Shown: positions 14,701 to 27,300 of the stretch, one piece after another
Layout: every line of letters starts with the position of its first letter
Numbering within the stretch: the stretch's first letter is position 1
Assembly: GCF_910592395.1 (NCBI RefSeq)
Contig: NC_088310.1
Location: 23,823,491 to 23,887,490 of the forward strand
Direction: 5' to 3'
From: Lineus longissimus
Taxonomy: Eukaryota > Nemertea > Pilidiophora > Heteronemertea > Lineidae
DNA length: 64,000 nt
Made by a program: the position numbers and the translations under genes
Notes under the pieces: model-generated
What the model was told of the DNA's origin: nothing
Seen by the model: only the letters and a program-made list of their open reading frames with translations
Database searches by the model: none

Positions 14701-17700
14701 CGCACCCGCGGCCAAAGCAATTACACCCTACGTACTCTGACCATATCAGATATTTTGATTTCTCGTAATAAATGATTCCCTATGGGATTAGGTGCTGTCG
14801 GGGTTCGGAAAAATAGTTTGCGAATGGAACTGGAGAGGAACATGTATCGTTGGATTAAGGACATTGGTCCTTTACGACAAAATGCGAAACTTTCACAAAT
14901 CGATTGCTGTGTTGACCGTACCTTGAACCTTCTGTGCGAAGTGGCAGACGATAATAATCCTATTGACAATTAATGGACCAATAATATCTTTGGTGATAGT
15001 GTAGTCCGTAATAGAATATTAATTGTAGCAAGTATCGATTAAAGACTAAGCTGTAGTGAAAGCAACACAGGAAACCCCGGCAGGAAACGTGGTGACCAAT
15101 TCGATTGGCGGCGTACAAGCACATCGACAGCTAGTACATCATGTAGGTAATCGACACCAACATGTGCAGATAATTTAAGAATTTGTAGCAATTGCATGCA
15201 TCTTCATCCTTAAATCTACAAAATATGTCTAGATCAATTAAACACTGATGGAGCAAGTAGGCGTTGGCTGCTCTTTCAACTTACTTTTCTCCGTTGGCCT
15301 TAAAGACACGTCTCGGTAACCTTGACCACAGTGTCTTCACCAACCAATTCGTAGATGCCGTAAAATCTAAAGTGTTCTCATTCTAGCTGTTCTTTTAGTG
15401 TCGATGGTGCGCATTGCCTCACCGCAAGTGATAGATAGTCACATAACTGACCACACAGCATCAGCGCGGAAGATTCATTTTTATTGATAGATTTGATATT
15501 CTTTTTAAAACATTTCTGGATAGTTTCGCTTTTGTGGTTCACGAGTCATAGCACGTATGTTTGCGACATCGTTGGGAGTAGGTAATTTACGATGGCACTT
15601 AGCTGATTTAGCTAACACGGTGTTTTTGGAATGTTGTCGTGATGTATGATGCACGCGACCATGGCTAAAGTGGTCACATTGACTCATTTTGCATTGGCTA
15701 TCGCCTTGAGTTATTCTATCTGCTCTAAAAACCCATAGCTTCTGCAACATCTAGCCATTTGTTCTATCGGTGTCCAATATGGTCATTAGATCCCCCATGG
15801 ACGTGTATATAGAAGTCCCCTGAATACTTTGACCATATAGCCTTTACGCGCATTGTCACCAGCAGAACCAAACCTTATTACCTCAGGGACAGACAGGAAA
15901 TAAGCTTACGTCTCCGTACATTAGGACAGGCCACTTGTCCCTCTGAGAGGAGGACCGCCTAAGCGCCATTTTCATCCGATAATAGACCCATCAGTGCAAT
16001 GAAAAAGGAGGACACAATGCGTTTATCTCGAGAATAACTACTGTGATTTGACTTTATGGTTCTCCAATGTGTAAAAGCTTTGCCGTTTCAGTAGCCTGGT
16101 CTAGATGAAAATTGGAGATGATTGTATGGAAAGCGCTCATTTTGGCCCCTAGTGACCATTCATTGTACGAGAGGGACGCTTGATTAGATATGGATTCTAC
16201 TTGAATAGCCTATCCATTATTGTGACTGGTCTGTCTGTGCTTTCCAGTTAAATATCATCTTGGAGTTCTTCTGATGGGGAATTTACAACCAATGTCAAGG
16301 CTATGTCATGCTATAATACATACCAGAAGGCCGTTTTATCAGTTTAAATTAGTTAATGACTCCCTTTAGAAGGCAATTTTTATATAAAAATTAAGTTATA
16401 CGAAATATTAAACAAATTTTTCAGCAACAGTAATCCCTGAGCTTGAATTGGAAATACCTCTAAAGCTGACCGAATTGAAATATGTACCTAAACACGATTT
16501 AAAACTGTTATCAGCGCGTCTTGGGAGATGGTAAGTACCCTTAAAATCGATATCGTATCAGTGTCCTTCGGTGTAGGTACAGGGCACACCAGCCAAATTC
16601 AAATAACCAAATATTCAAATTCTAGTAGTGCAAATGGCTGAGGTTGCAAAGTTTATTAAATTTCGGCAGCGTTAGTTCAGCAAATTCGATTAAACTGAAA
16701 TCTAAATTTAATTACATATGCATATTAAGGACACCTTCTTGAAGCTTGCACGATAGCGTTACCTCTCTCCGGTTGGCTAAAGCGGAAGAGTTCAGAAGAA
16801 CTTCCAAAGGTTTTCCTTTGGATTGCATGTTGATTGGACTTCGTCGAATTACATATACAGGGAACGTTGGCATTGGTTTAAGGTAGACCATTATCTTGGC
16901 GTTAAAAATGACAAACTTTGAAAGCATAGCCTATCATCAAATGGCGGACAAAAATTAACATGTGATCCAATGACGTAATCTGCACATAACTTTACCAAGT
17001 GCTCTGATACACGCATCTATGTTCTCTGCCACAAATACCTAGAAAACAGCTTCAATTTTTCTAGAATTGTCAAAAGATCATAAAAAGTTCTGATTGGAAT
17101 ATCATAACCGTGTAATCAAAACATTTGATCCTCAGGAAATGATTGCCCGCATGAAGTGCAGCGCAGAAAACTACTCGCTGCGTGAAATAGGATTGTGAAA
17201 GATAAAAGAATAGCCTTCCAGAATGGAATCTTGAATCGTTCGTCTTTTTGACAAATTTTACGGTGGCGTGGCTATATCGCGAATCACTTCATACTGAAAG
17301 TTGATAGGCGTCCGTTGGTAGTTGCGAGTTTAATTAATAAATTTTATCAGTATGATTTGTGTAACAATAACCAGACAGGAGTTATTTCATATCAAGGAGA
17401 GGAAAATGCCTTTGTCATATTTCGTCTTTATTCTCGAGGATTCTTTAGTGTAGTGACTGGAAGAAGACGCTCTAATGACGTCTGGTAACATCTAGGACTT
17501 GATAATCTATGTACGCTTAAGACCCGTGTTTCTGTTCAAGGCCAAGAAAGGAGAGAAACGACATCCAGAAATTGACAGGGGAAAATTTGTCTGCCTGCGA
17601 CAGAAAAAAAATGTCTGGTTACTTGTACGTGAACATGTACTTGTGGAATGGTTTCCGACAGCTTCCTATCGCCAGGGAAGATATAAGTGTCATCCACAAT

Positions 17701-18026
17701 CACAGAATAAGGCTTAAAGAAGACAAGCCGCGGAGCCGACCTCATCTATCAAACAGATAAATCTACAGACACCCGTCAACTTAATAGTTACCCGAATATT
17801 GGTTTTATGAAGTTTCCCACTTTCGTATTGATAACCATTGGGTCATTTGATGAACAGTTGGAGAGAATTTTTCATATATGCTGTCCGTATCTTTGCTGTG
17901 ACCCCAAAGGGCGGTTGATTCTTACTGCCAGGGCGAACTACTTAAAGCTGTGTCTGAAGTCAATATCCGAATATGGCTGAGATGGTAAGAAGACGCACTA
18001 CAGTTGGATTCATTTTTTATAATCAG
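8735..18026. other. Gene-poor stretch, one perfect hairpin
   Basis: Apart from one splice-flanked minus-strand open segment at 11147-11262 (treated as a finding) I see no supported gene. Several 60-107-codon frames on both strands (12298-12552, 13760-14083, 14782-14973, 15505-15750) lack a recognisable domain. The one clear structure is the perfect hairpin at 10365-10396. Confidence 0.5.
10365..10396. repeat. Perfect 14-bp hairpin
   Basis: TGATGAATATCCTA (10365-10378) is followed by a four-base loop TGAC and the exact complement TAGGATATTCATCA (10383-10396). There is no T run behind it and the stem is shorter than a typical animal pre-miRNA, so its function is unknown. It could be the centre of a decayed palindromic element. 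Confidence 0.7.
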
Positions 18027-18242
18027 GGTAGGTTTCCACTAAGTGCGATTGCCAAAATGCACGTGCCGCAGCTTCGTTATTTTATCGAACCAACAAAAGC
18101 TTTTGCTTTGCGATGTCGCATAAGTGGTGTGATTCATGCAAAATCGCCATTGGAAACCTTCCCTAAAAACTGTGGCGATGATGATGACGATTACGACGAT
18201 GAAAATAATTTTTTACTAAAAGAAACGCTTACTTTGAAGTAG
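18027..18242 (+). CDS. Possible terminal exon with Tudor-like segment
   Basis: A pyrimidine-rich tract ending in AATCAG at 18026 is followed by a 71-codon open segment ending in TAG. It begins in phase 0 with GRFPLSAI and continues to PTKAFALRCRISGVI. Extended Tudor domains, which bind methylated arginine in proteins of germ granules and the piRNA pathway, carry a similar second half: a DYG turn, then a hydrophobic-L-x-x-I stretch, then a P-x-A-x-x-C-x-L-x-G block. Here the first half would lie in an upstream exon, which I could not find. The tail is acidic (five consecutive D). No intron donor is obvious before the stop, so it may be a last exon. Equally it may be a relic or chance. The similarity is by eye only and the gene symbol is left blank. 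Confidence 0.3.
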   Translation, partial: GRFPLSAIAKMHVPQLRYFIEPTKAFALRCRISGVIHAKSPLETFPKNCGDDDDDYDDENNFLLKETLTLK

Positions 18243-19110
18243 AAATTTATTCTTAAAAAAATATGAACGATGCAAATCTCATCATTCTAAGTATTGGCAA
18301 TGTAACTTTGAATTAGAAATTTGTCGTCAGTAAAATAAACCCGCTGGAATATCACTGCATTCGAGTATTGATATCTGCCATGATAGTAAGATGACAGTGA
18401 TTACTTTTGACGAATCAAGATATTGACAAAATATCATCAAACCTTCGTCAAGACACAAGACGAAATGCACCATTTCCCTTCTTCAACTATCAATAAGAAG
18501 AAAATTAAATTGTCTAGATTTCTATGTGGTGAAACGGTCTGCATTGGGGCTTTTACTCCCGATTAGCTCAGAGAATACGATATGCACTGGAAGGATCTTT
18601 GGGAGTAGAGTTCACAATGAGAGTCATTAAGGGAGCAAACTCAGACACTCGCAGAATTCGCTGATAGATTTTTATTCAAATTCAGGCACCCTTTGGGAAT
18701 TTCATGGTTTGGCTTGAGATTGTTGAAGAGCTTATTGGCAATGGACTCATTATTAGCCCTCAGCTCCATGAGAGATGGTAATTTAAATAACCCATTAACG
18801 TATAGTTCGTAAGTAAATGCAAAGGCGCTTTCTCTTGGTGATTTTTCACGGTCAGAGCCAGGGACAGCCGGAAGATGTTAGGGAGCAGCTTCTATCTTCT
18901 CCTAGGCCTAATTCGGAACTCTTCACTCTATCCATCTTATCCTATAGTTGTAAATTACCTAATGAAAAGTATAAAATTGATATTAAGTTGTTGAGTTCGT
19001 TCTTTCGGATCTCTCTGTTGACGACCGGCAGTCACTATTCTTATAAACTGCCAGGTTAGCATTTACAGCCTCTGGAGGGGCAAGCCTGACGTTAAACTGG
19101 GTATTGGCTG
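18243..19110. other. Non-coding spacer
   Basis: I see no gene or repeat that I can support. One 80-codon plus-strand frame at 18817-19059 has no recognisable feature. Confidence 0.5.
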
Positions 19111-19116
19111 CTGGTT

Positions 19117-19880
19117 TTATCCCACTTTATTAGAACCAACAGCCCGTATCCAGCGCGCAGCGTTACATGGTAGGAGACAGCGTAGTTACATGGTAGCAGA
19201 CAGCGTAGTTACATGGTAGCAGACAGCGTAGTAACATGGTAGCAGACAGCGTAGTTACATGGTAGCAGACAGCGTAGTTACATGGTAGCAGACAGCGTAG
19301 TTACATGGTAGCAGACAGCGTAGTTACATGGTAGCAGACAGCGTAGTTACAAGGTAGCAGACAGCGTAGTTACATAGTAGCAGACAGCGTAGTTACATGG
19401 TAGCAGACAGCGTACATGGTAGCATAGTAGAAGTAAAACTGGATACCGTCACTGTAGTTTACAACAATGTCCAACGGTCCCTATTGTTGGGCTGTTGTGT
19501 TGCTCCACCGACGTGCATTTCTGCCCCTCTAGGCTTCATCAGGGTGGCTGGGGTTGACTTGCATCTGTCTTGTTCGAAGTTCACAGTTTGAATGACATCA
19601 TGACTCAGGGGTGGTTTCTCAATGACGTTGTGACGTTATAGGCTTTGCTGTGACTCTGTTGTTGAAACATTCTGTTGTAGTCAAGCAGGTGGGCTGTCCA
19701 AATGATGGATTTATCCCACTTTATTAGAACCAACAGCCCGTATCCAGCGCGCGGCGTTACATGGTAGCAGACAGCGTAGTTACATGGTAGCAGACAGCGT
19801 AGTTACATGGTAGCAGACAGCGTAGTTACATGGTAGCAGACAGCGTAGGTACATGGTAGCAGAGCGTAGTTACATGATAT
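19117..19880. repeat. Duplicated 23-bp minisatellite block
   Basis: A 23-bp unit with core TACATGGTAGCAGACAGCG is repeated about eleven times at 19162-19424 and about five times at 19756-19876. Each array is preceded by nearly the same roughly 45-bp leader (TTATCCCACTTTATTAGAAC, then CAACAGCCCGTATCCAGCGC) beginning at 19117 and 19711. The 594-bp offset shows that leader plus array was duplicated as a block, or that a two-unit element carries its own minisatellite. The sequence between the arrays (19425-19710) shows no gene. Confidence 0.9.
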
Positions 19881-20959
19881 TCATAGCAACCGAACTGCTT
19901 TGGAGACATTAGTATGCCAAACCCGTTGAGGACACATAAATACTTCACAAAGCTTCATGTAAGACTGTTTGCTTTGGAATGGACATGACGAACAGGTTTA
20001 GTTACAGAGTTCTTCAGAATCTCCCACGTCTCATACATATACTATTGGTGAGGTGTTTGTGACACAATGTGCTTCATCGCCAAAGTGGCCACATAAATAA
20101 ATCCTTAAGAATGTGCAGACTGGTGAAATCCCATATTCTCCATCACCAGACAATGACCGATGAATGCGACGGCGAAAGGTTGAAGCCTTATAGGTATGAT
20201 GTCACTGTATTAGCCACATGATAGATGGAGATGGAATTGGGAGTCATGCTCATTATTCGAATAGTCAGTTTATATTCATCGGGACGGATTGAGCCCCGAC
20301 CTTCAGAAATCCCTTGTCTAGACAGTTGTGATATCACAAAAAAAGTATCACTTTTGGACCTCTCTCCTATAGTAATTCCAGGGATACTTATTGAGTTAGG
20401 CGCCCAAAATGCGAGATGGTTTACCGACCAAAGGCTATAAAAGTCCTGATATAACAGTCGAGAACATTTTTTTTCTCCTTTAAGTCCACTTCTTGTCAAA
20501 CACGTACGAGCCCAAAAAAGCAGAAACTATACATGTACAACTTTTTGATACTGTATTGACGCTACATGTAGTTAGCCAATTGAGGGGCGCATGTACAAAA
20601 GGTCTCAAGATATGTTCTTATAATTGTTAAGGTCTCGCTTAAAGATATTCTTGATTTGTGCATATAACTTGTAAGTAAAGAAAAACCTCTAAAACGAGCA
20701 CAAGAACTGAAATTTTTTCTACGTCTACACGTATTTAGTTTTCACATCGCCTGCAGCTATAAACGACCAACATCACTTATAACTCTATCAAGCTTGCGAG
20801 GCTGTTTACTCCCCGTTGTCCCTCTGAATGGGTAACAGCATTAGCGCTGGTCTAACATGTAATCTCGGACATTCAATGACATTAACTAATGGCTCTAGAA
20901 GATGGGTCATAAATGGCCAGTTGAATTCCAATGAAGCTGGTGATACTGTTGCATCAATA

Positions 20960-21300
20960 AATAGAACTCCATTAGATTGGTGTTGACAAGTAGAAAAAAA
21001 ACCTAAGAATTGAGCTTGCAAACTGGTTTTCGATCGATCAGCCGAGTCCACGATCTCATCCAATCATTCAGCATTTGATAAGATTTAGACGACGGTTTTA
21101 ACTTTTTATCCCGGGTATGTTGACCTTTCCCATTGACAAGTAGAATGAATAATGTTTGAGTCCTGAAAACCGGTTTTTCGATCGATCAGGCAATGTCCAT
21201 CTGAAGCCAATGATTTAGCGTTTTGGGTTATAAGGGATGTGATTCCAGTGATTTTGACTCCGGATGTAACTTTTTATTCCGCATTTGATTACTCCGCTTT
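20960..21300. repeat. Imperfect direct duplication, about 150 bp
   Basis: Two segments (about 20980-21125 and 21130-21300) share blocks in the same order: TTGACAAGTAGAA, a CTGGTTTTCGATCGATCAG-type block, a CCAAT(C/G)ATT block, and AACTTTTTAT followed by CCGG or CCGC. They look like an old tandem duplication or two copies of one decayed repeat. No coding sequence is evident. Confidence 0.6.
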
Positions 21301-24300
21301 CTAACCGCTGGCCAGGAAGGAGAGCAAATTGCAACAAGACTCGTATAAGATACCATAGTACATTCTTCCCGAGTGTCCGACTTTGATCTGTCACTGACTT
21401 CGTGTGACAATGCGAGTGTTTCCCTGATTATACGACATACTAACTGAATGAAACAATGAATGCTAATTCACCGTATTTCCCAATGCGATGATCAATTATT
21501 CCCATACAAATAATCCTTTGATTGAGTTGCATCGGAGTGCACATTTCCTACTCTTCCGAGCCGATCCTGGCGATAGTCATCACATCATAAGTACCTCAGC
21601 GTCCGTCTTGCCAATAGTTTCTTTCATACGGATGACCAGTAAGCTTCTTATCAAATGCCATTATCTTGTCCGTTACTGATTCGTGCACATCTGCGTCATT
21701 TTATCATGTCCAGGTTCTCATTGCCTTGGAGTTGGTGCTACTATCTTAGTCATTGATGTCCGGAGACCGCAGCACATCATTAGAAAGAAGTTTGCCTGTT
21801 TATCACCTAAAGACTGCATGCACCTGATCATCCTTTGTCACTTCATTCCGTCTTTGGCGGTGTAACAGTAACCATTGTCCCCTTATTTCCCTACCATGTT
21901 GTTTGATGACGTATTGTCTGCTGTTTAATTTGCGCGTATAGGGTCAAAGAGACGAAAGACTTTGCAATAAAAGCGTACCACAGAACCATTTATTTCTTAT
22001 GCAGGCGCTTGACATGCTATAATAATCGTGTTCTAACGAGGAATATAGCAATAATGCGCCCTTTGATTTATGACTAGCTCACTATGATTTAGAGGGAAAC
22101 TTGGGTGTAGGATTTAGGTGACCAGGAGGAAAACGCACCTATTCGCCTCCATGCGATTTCTGCAAGTGTTGTGAGGTGGTTTTGTACATGATGTTTTCTT
22201 GTGGGGAAGTTGATATTGAGTGTTTCAGTTGTAATCAAAGCCTCCCAGAAACTACTTTCAAAGAAGAGGAGGAACTTCGACATGGCCGAAGTTACGCACT
22301 ACCGTTTTTCACCTTCGTCATATTGGTATCCTGGCCGAAAATATCCTCTTCCTACAACATTTTGTGCATGCATTCATTCTTTAAAACTAACAGAATGCTT
22401 CTTATTTGAATGAATCCCCAATATACACTTATGTGCGAAAAGATATTTCATATTTTCAGGCATATGATGGTGAAGAGAAAATATCATGCAAAAGTCCATT
22501 ATCAATACTCTTTACGACCTGGCTTCTACTTGCACTACATGGGACAATGGCGTGTTGCATTCTCACTTATAACACCCTGGTAGTCTCGGGGAGCAATTCA
22601 GAGAATTCATAAATTTGTAACGGATTCGTAAATCACTGTAATGTCCAAATCGATGGAGGGTTTGCAAATGACAACCGTAAGTTAAATAAATTTCACCAGG
22701 CGGTTTTCTGCAAGATTTCTTCTCCTTATCTTTTTTTGCCCATTCACCGTTCACAATGTAAGGATACATATTTTGTTTGTGTATGGTTCAGTCCCGGGTA
22801 CTCATTAAGGGGCACCTCCCGATTTATATCTTTACTAATTGGTGCTTGGGTTACCATGAGGGCCACTCTGGTGAAAAAAATAACGCAATTTACCTACTTC
22901 TTGTGTCAACGTTTTATTTTCAAGGTTTGAGATGAAAAACAGCGTTATCTAGTTCACGTAATAAAAGGTTTTTAAGGAAGCAGATATGACTGCCAATCTA
23001 ACGTCAGTGCCTCGGCAAATAAACTTATTCCGAAATACAGAGTCAAGTCGCAGTCTTCGTGGGTTACCCTGCATATATATCCCTCTGTAATTAAATCACC
23101 AGCTCTGATTGATTCGAAACATTATCATTTGAACATCTTTAGGGAGACATGAACATATTCCATTCTTACTTCGCACTGCCCAAGGGAGAATCGTTCAGCA
23201 TCAACGCTTGACCCAAAGTGACTCACAAATTAGCATTTAATTAATATTCATCAGTGGCTCGTTCCCGTGGGCCCATTTCATTTGATTAATTGGCAATCTC
23301 CTTAGTCTTATTAGATCACAGAAAGTGTCTTTGTTAACTAGCGAATTCGAAAAGTATTGTAAGACTAACTGCTGCCGCGCAATCGCGCATTATAGCAACA
23401 GCAACAATGGGTTGCATTGGATGCACTCTTGTTTGCAAGACATCGTTGACTTATTGGGTTCATTGCTCAGCAGGGAAAGCTACAAACTATTGACGACAAC
23501 AACAACATAGAAAATTCATTTTCAACAGAAACGTTGATGTTCAGCATAGGAAGGTGGCCAGCCTGAATCCGTTGTGAACAATACATCATTGGCGCAATGA
23601 GAGGTCTACACGTCCGCTCATCAACGTTCTTCTCGTACCGTCCCAGATGGCGTGGCACCACTGGCATCAGGGTTTTCAGACTACGAAGTAAGAGTATGGT
23701 CAAGATTCTAGACTACAACCCAAAAATTCTTTAGCAGCGTAAAAAGCAGCAAGTGATACTCTATCACACCCTGCGCACACTTGATGCCACCAAACCTCAT
23801 TCGATGAGCCATAAAAACTCAGCGACTCCAGCCTCTCCACAGCTAGTTTATTAGCCAGCGAATCAAACGTGAATCCAAACTTGTCTTCGACGGTGTTTGC
23901 TGAAAGCCAAGAACATCAAACCGACAAGAAATGAAATTTTCGCTCGATTTGTTCTCATTATTGCTAATTCCTTACGCCTGGAGGCGCCGAGGAGGGGAGT
24001 GTGTTCAGTGCGTTACGTCTATCCTCATGATTACTGGCTAGGGGATGAAAATTCGTTTCTGCTAGATTGCCAACTTTCATTTTTAGGGAATGCGCTTATA
24101 CGGCACGCCGGTTTTCTTTTGGATGTCGCGGGTCTCAGTGCTATTTAAGAAAAGTCTCTTTGGTGCAGCAATTATTATGGTAGCCACAGCAGAGTTCAGC
24201 TCGTTATCATAGTGTTGTATGTCTATAACCTGATGTTTGTAAGGAATCTTATATACAATTGCCCTTTTTTCTTCAGCTCATGACGGTTGCAGTGTGGTCG

Positions 24301-27300
24301 GCACATGGTGGTTACGGCGTGGTTTTCACAATATTCAGGAATTCCTGTGTCCGTTTTTGCATGTTAAATAAAGTTAAAGTAACGTTTCATATCAGTTCGA
24401 TGAACATTATTTTCAAATGCATTCTTGCTTTATTTTCCTCTTCATTTATACATTGAAAACTTAGAGAAAAAACACCAAGTTCTTCGCTAAAGATGTCTAT
24501 TCACGTAAAGCGCCAAATAAATCATTAAAAAGCCACTTTATTGCATAATTCAATTACCGAAGACGCTGAAATAGATTTGGCTCTCCTCCTTCTGTTGTCA
24601 ATTAGATCATCTCACTCAAAACAAGACTTGGGTAGACACTTTTGCTAATGAATTGCATGGTTGGATTTGTAGCCACATGTACGCCACGCTATCAGAGGTT
24701 TTAAAGCAGTCATTTGCATAGAAATACTGCAACTAATGGAAGAGGAAGTTGTTATGTCAGGCAATGAAAGAAGTGAAACTGATACCTTAATAGTTATACC
24801 TAAATAACGTTTTCTAATGTTGCTTTCAGATTTCTTTTCTTTCCTTACTTTTCTTGTAAGCTAGCGAATGGTTGCGTTTTACAAGCCTTTCATTTAAGGA
24901 AATGAAATACAAAAGAAATTGCATCGACTGCTCCATTGGAGTTGGCGCAAAGAAACTTATGCAGTCGCTTACTATAATTCTTCTGACAAACTAAATCTTC
25001 ATGTTCCCTACGATGCAATGTACAGTAAGTCTGCCGTACATGTATACTTTGTAATGGCTAGACCTCATTGGGCAATATTCATATTTCCGTACTATCCCCG
25101 TGAATCCAATAAATTGTCTCGACAGATATATCGCTGCGATTATTGCAATAATGGCATTCATGAACAGTCAAAATATGATAGATTTAAGCCAGAATGAAAT
25201 TATTCCTGTCATATTGGACAAAAAGGGATTGGTTGTAATGACATCTCGAATAGGTTGAACGGCCTCGGCCATATCATTTTCCATTCAACACCAGGGCAAT
25301 TTAATGGTATTCGATTGGCCCCTAATTTGGATAAGGCAAGTTAGATTTATTTGGTAGCGTATGTTCGTCATACCAGGAGATGTTCTTCGGTGGGTTTAAA
25401 TGAAATTTGTACGCCATCGGAGGTGGTAAAGAAATGTGATTTTACGGTGAATGATTTGTATTTGGTTTTTCTACGATGATTCGATATAGCACCAAGAACC
25501 ACGAATTACTCCATCTGCCGGGCGAGGCATGCAGAATATGCAGGCAATGATGAAATAAACTGTTTTCAAGGTTTGCGGTCTTGGATACAATCAATTTTTT
25601 CACACATCGCCAAGTTATTTAAACAAATTGAACAATTTAGTTAGAAGTTCAATAATTTGTTTTTACAACTGTAGTTGATGTAGCAAAAACACATAAAAAC
25701 ACCTTAGAAATTGTCATGACATCATCTTTGTGAATTTTTTTCAAAAAAAATAAAACATGGTCAAGGAAAAACCTAAAGCAATATCCGTTCACTCCAAATC
25801 AGATCATATCGTCATTACATTTGTACAATTGGACAGGCTACGTCATCACCTAGTGAAATCAGTAGCATCATTGACACTAAAGCATGGACGATGTCAAGAC
25901 ATAGCTGGACATAACAAGCAAGAAAACACATATGAGAATGTCATTGCAGGTCAAGCAACATAACTGAGACAGAAAAAAAATCATTATCAGTCACTAACGT
26001 GGTCAAGGACAAGGCATCGCTTACAGAAGCTTACAGCAAGGCAAAGCCGAGAGATGTCGAGAAAAAATATCGATGACAGGGGCAGTTCAACAGCCGTCCT
26101 CGTCCTATGGATTCCTTCCTCATTATTGAGATCAGGCTAATACAGTTTGCAGACACCCTACCTATCACATGCTCTGCCCTCTTGGCTTCGCTCAAGTCTC
26201 CTCATTAGTGACTTGTTCGAGATGGTCGCCGGCTTCTTGCGATCGAGTGGGAAAGTTGTCGATCGCCTCCCCGTATTCAAGGCGACGGCTGCATTCCTTC
26301 TGTTGAACCTGCCTCCGCTTTCAGCTTGAAGACTTTCTTGCAGGTTAACAGCAGTATGTAATCTATTCGTTAAAATCAATACCCTACCATGGGTCCACAT
26401 TGTGCTCGAATTAGTTAGTCGGAAATTTCAAGCAAGTCCGGTGTAGAAGTTTGAAATGTCTGGGGAACAAAGGTTTCTATTGCCATTCCTTTGCTTCAAG
26501 TTGCCTCCCAATCACTGTTAGCCATTCCTTTCTTCAACCTTCATCTTCCACTCAACCAAATCAACCCAATTTCCTCATTCCTGTTCTCCCCGAATGAGCC
26601 AGTAGGGATTGACGCCCGGTCGCAGCTGCGCTGTACCTATCACACAATTACTTGTAGCCGTCTTCTCCCCATCCCTGAGGGCCCGCCTTCTCCCGTGTAT
26701 CAACATAATGATCATTACACGAGGTACTTGACAAAACTCAAGCAGATCATCGACCACCTTCCTGCACTCTGACGTGGGAAGAATAATAGATACTCACAAT
26801 CGCCATGCCTCCCAAAAGAGTCCAGACCTGGTAATGAATTTTGAGCTATCATAATTATAAATGACTTACCAAATATCACGTTAGACCTGATTTTCAGTAA
26901 AATATTTCAAATTATCAAAAATTGCAATGGGATAGCACCCACAACGGTTGTCATTAAACTTTGGAGCAGAAAATATAAAACTTGAAAACTTATCCCATAA
27001 TAAAATGAATGTTACGAGGCTAATTAAGGAAATGTATTACATGTCTGTATTGTATGTATTCTTCATTGCACTAAATTCCCACAAGGGCTCATTTTCCTTC
27101 CTTGGAGGGCAAAATTCAACGCCTTAAGAAGGCACATTCTGCCTAGCCATCACCTGAATAGCATGTTCATAGACATTATTGCCGGTTTTCAAATATCAAA
27201 GGCAACGATATGAATAAAATTATTTTCTTAATTGATCGATCTAAATTTGAAATGAGTTTTAACGAGAATGTGTTGAGACTTGTTGAGTTATCGGCAGAAT

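Noticed and set aside
19162-19424. Evenly spaced repeats that could suggest a CRISPR array
   Set aside because: Units are contiguous 23-bp tandem copies without unique spacers, in animal-like DNA.
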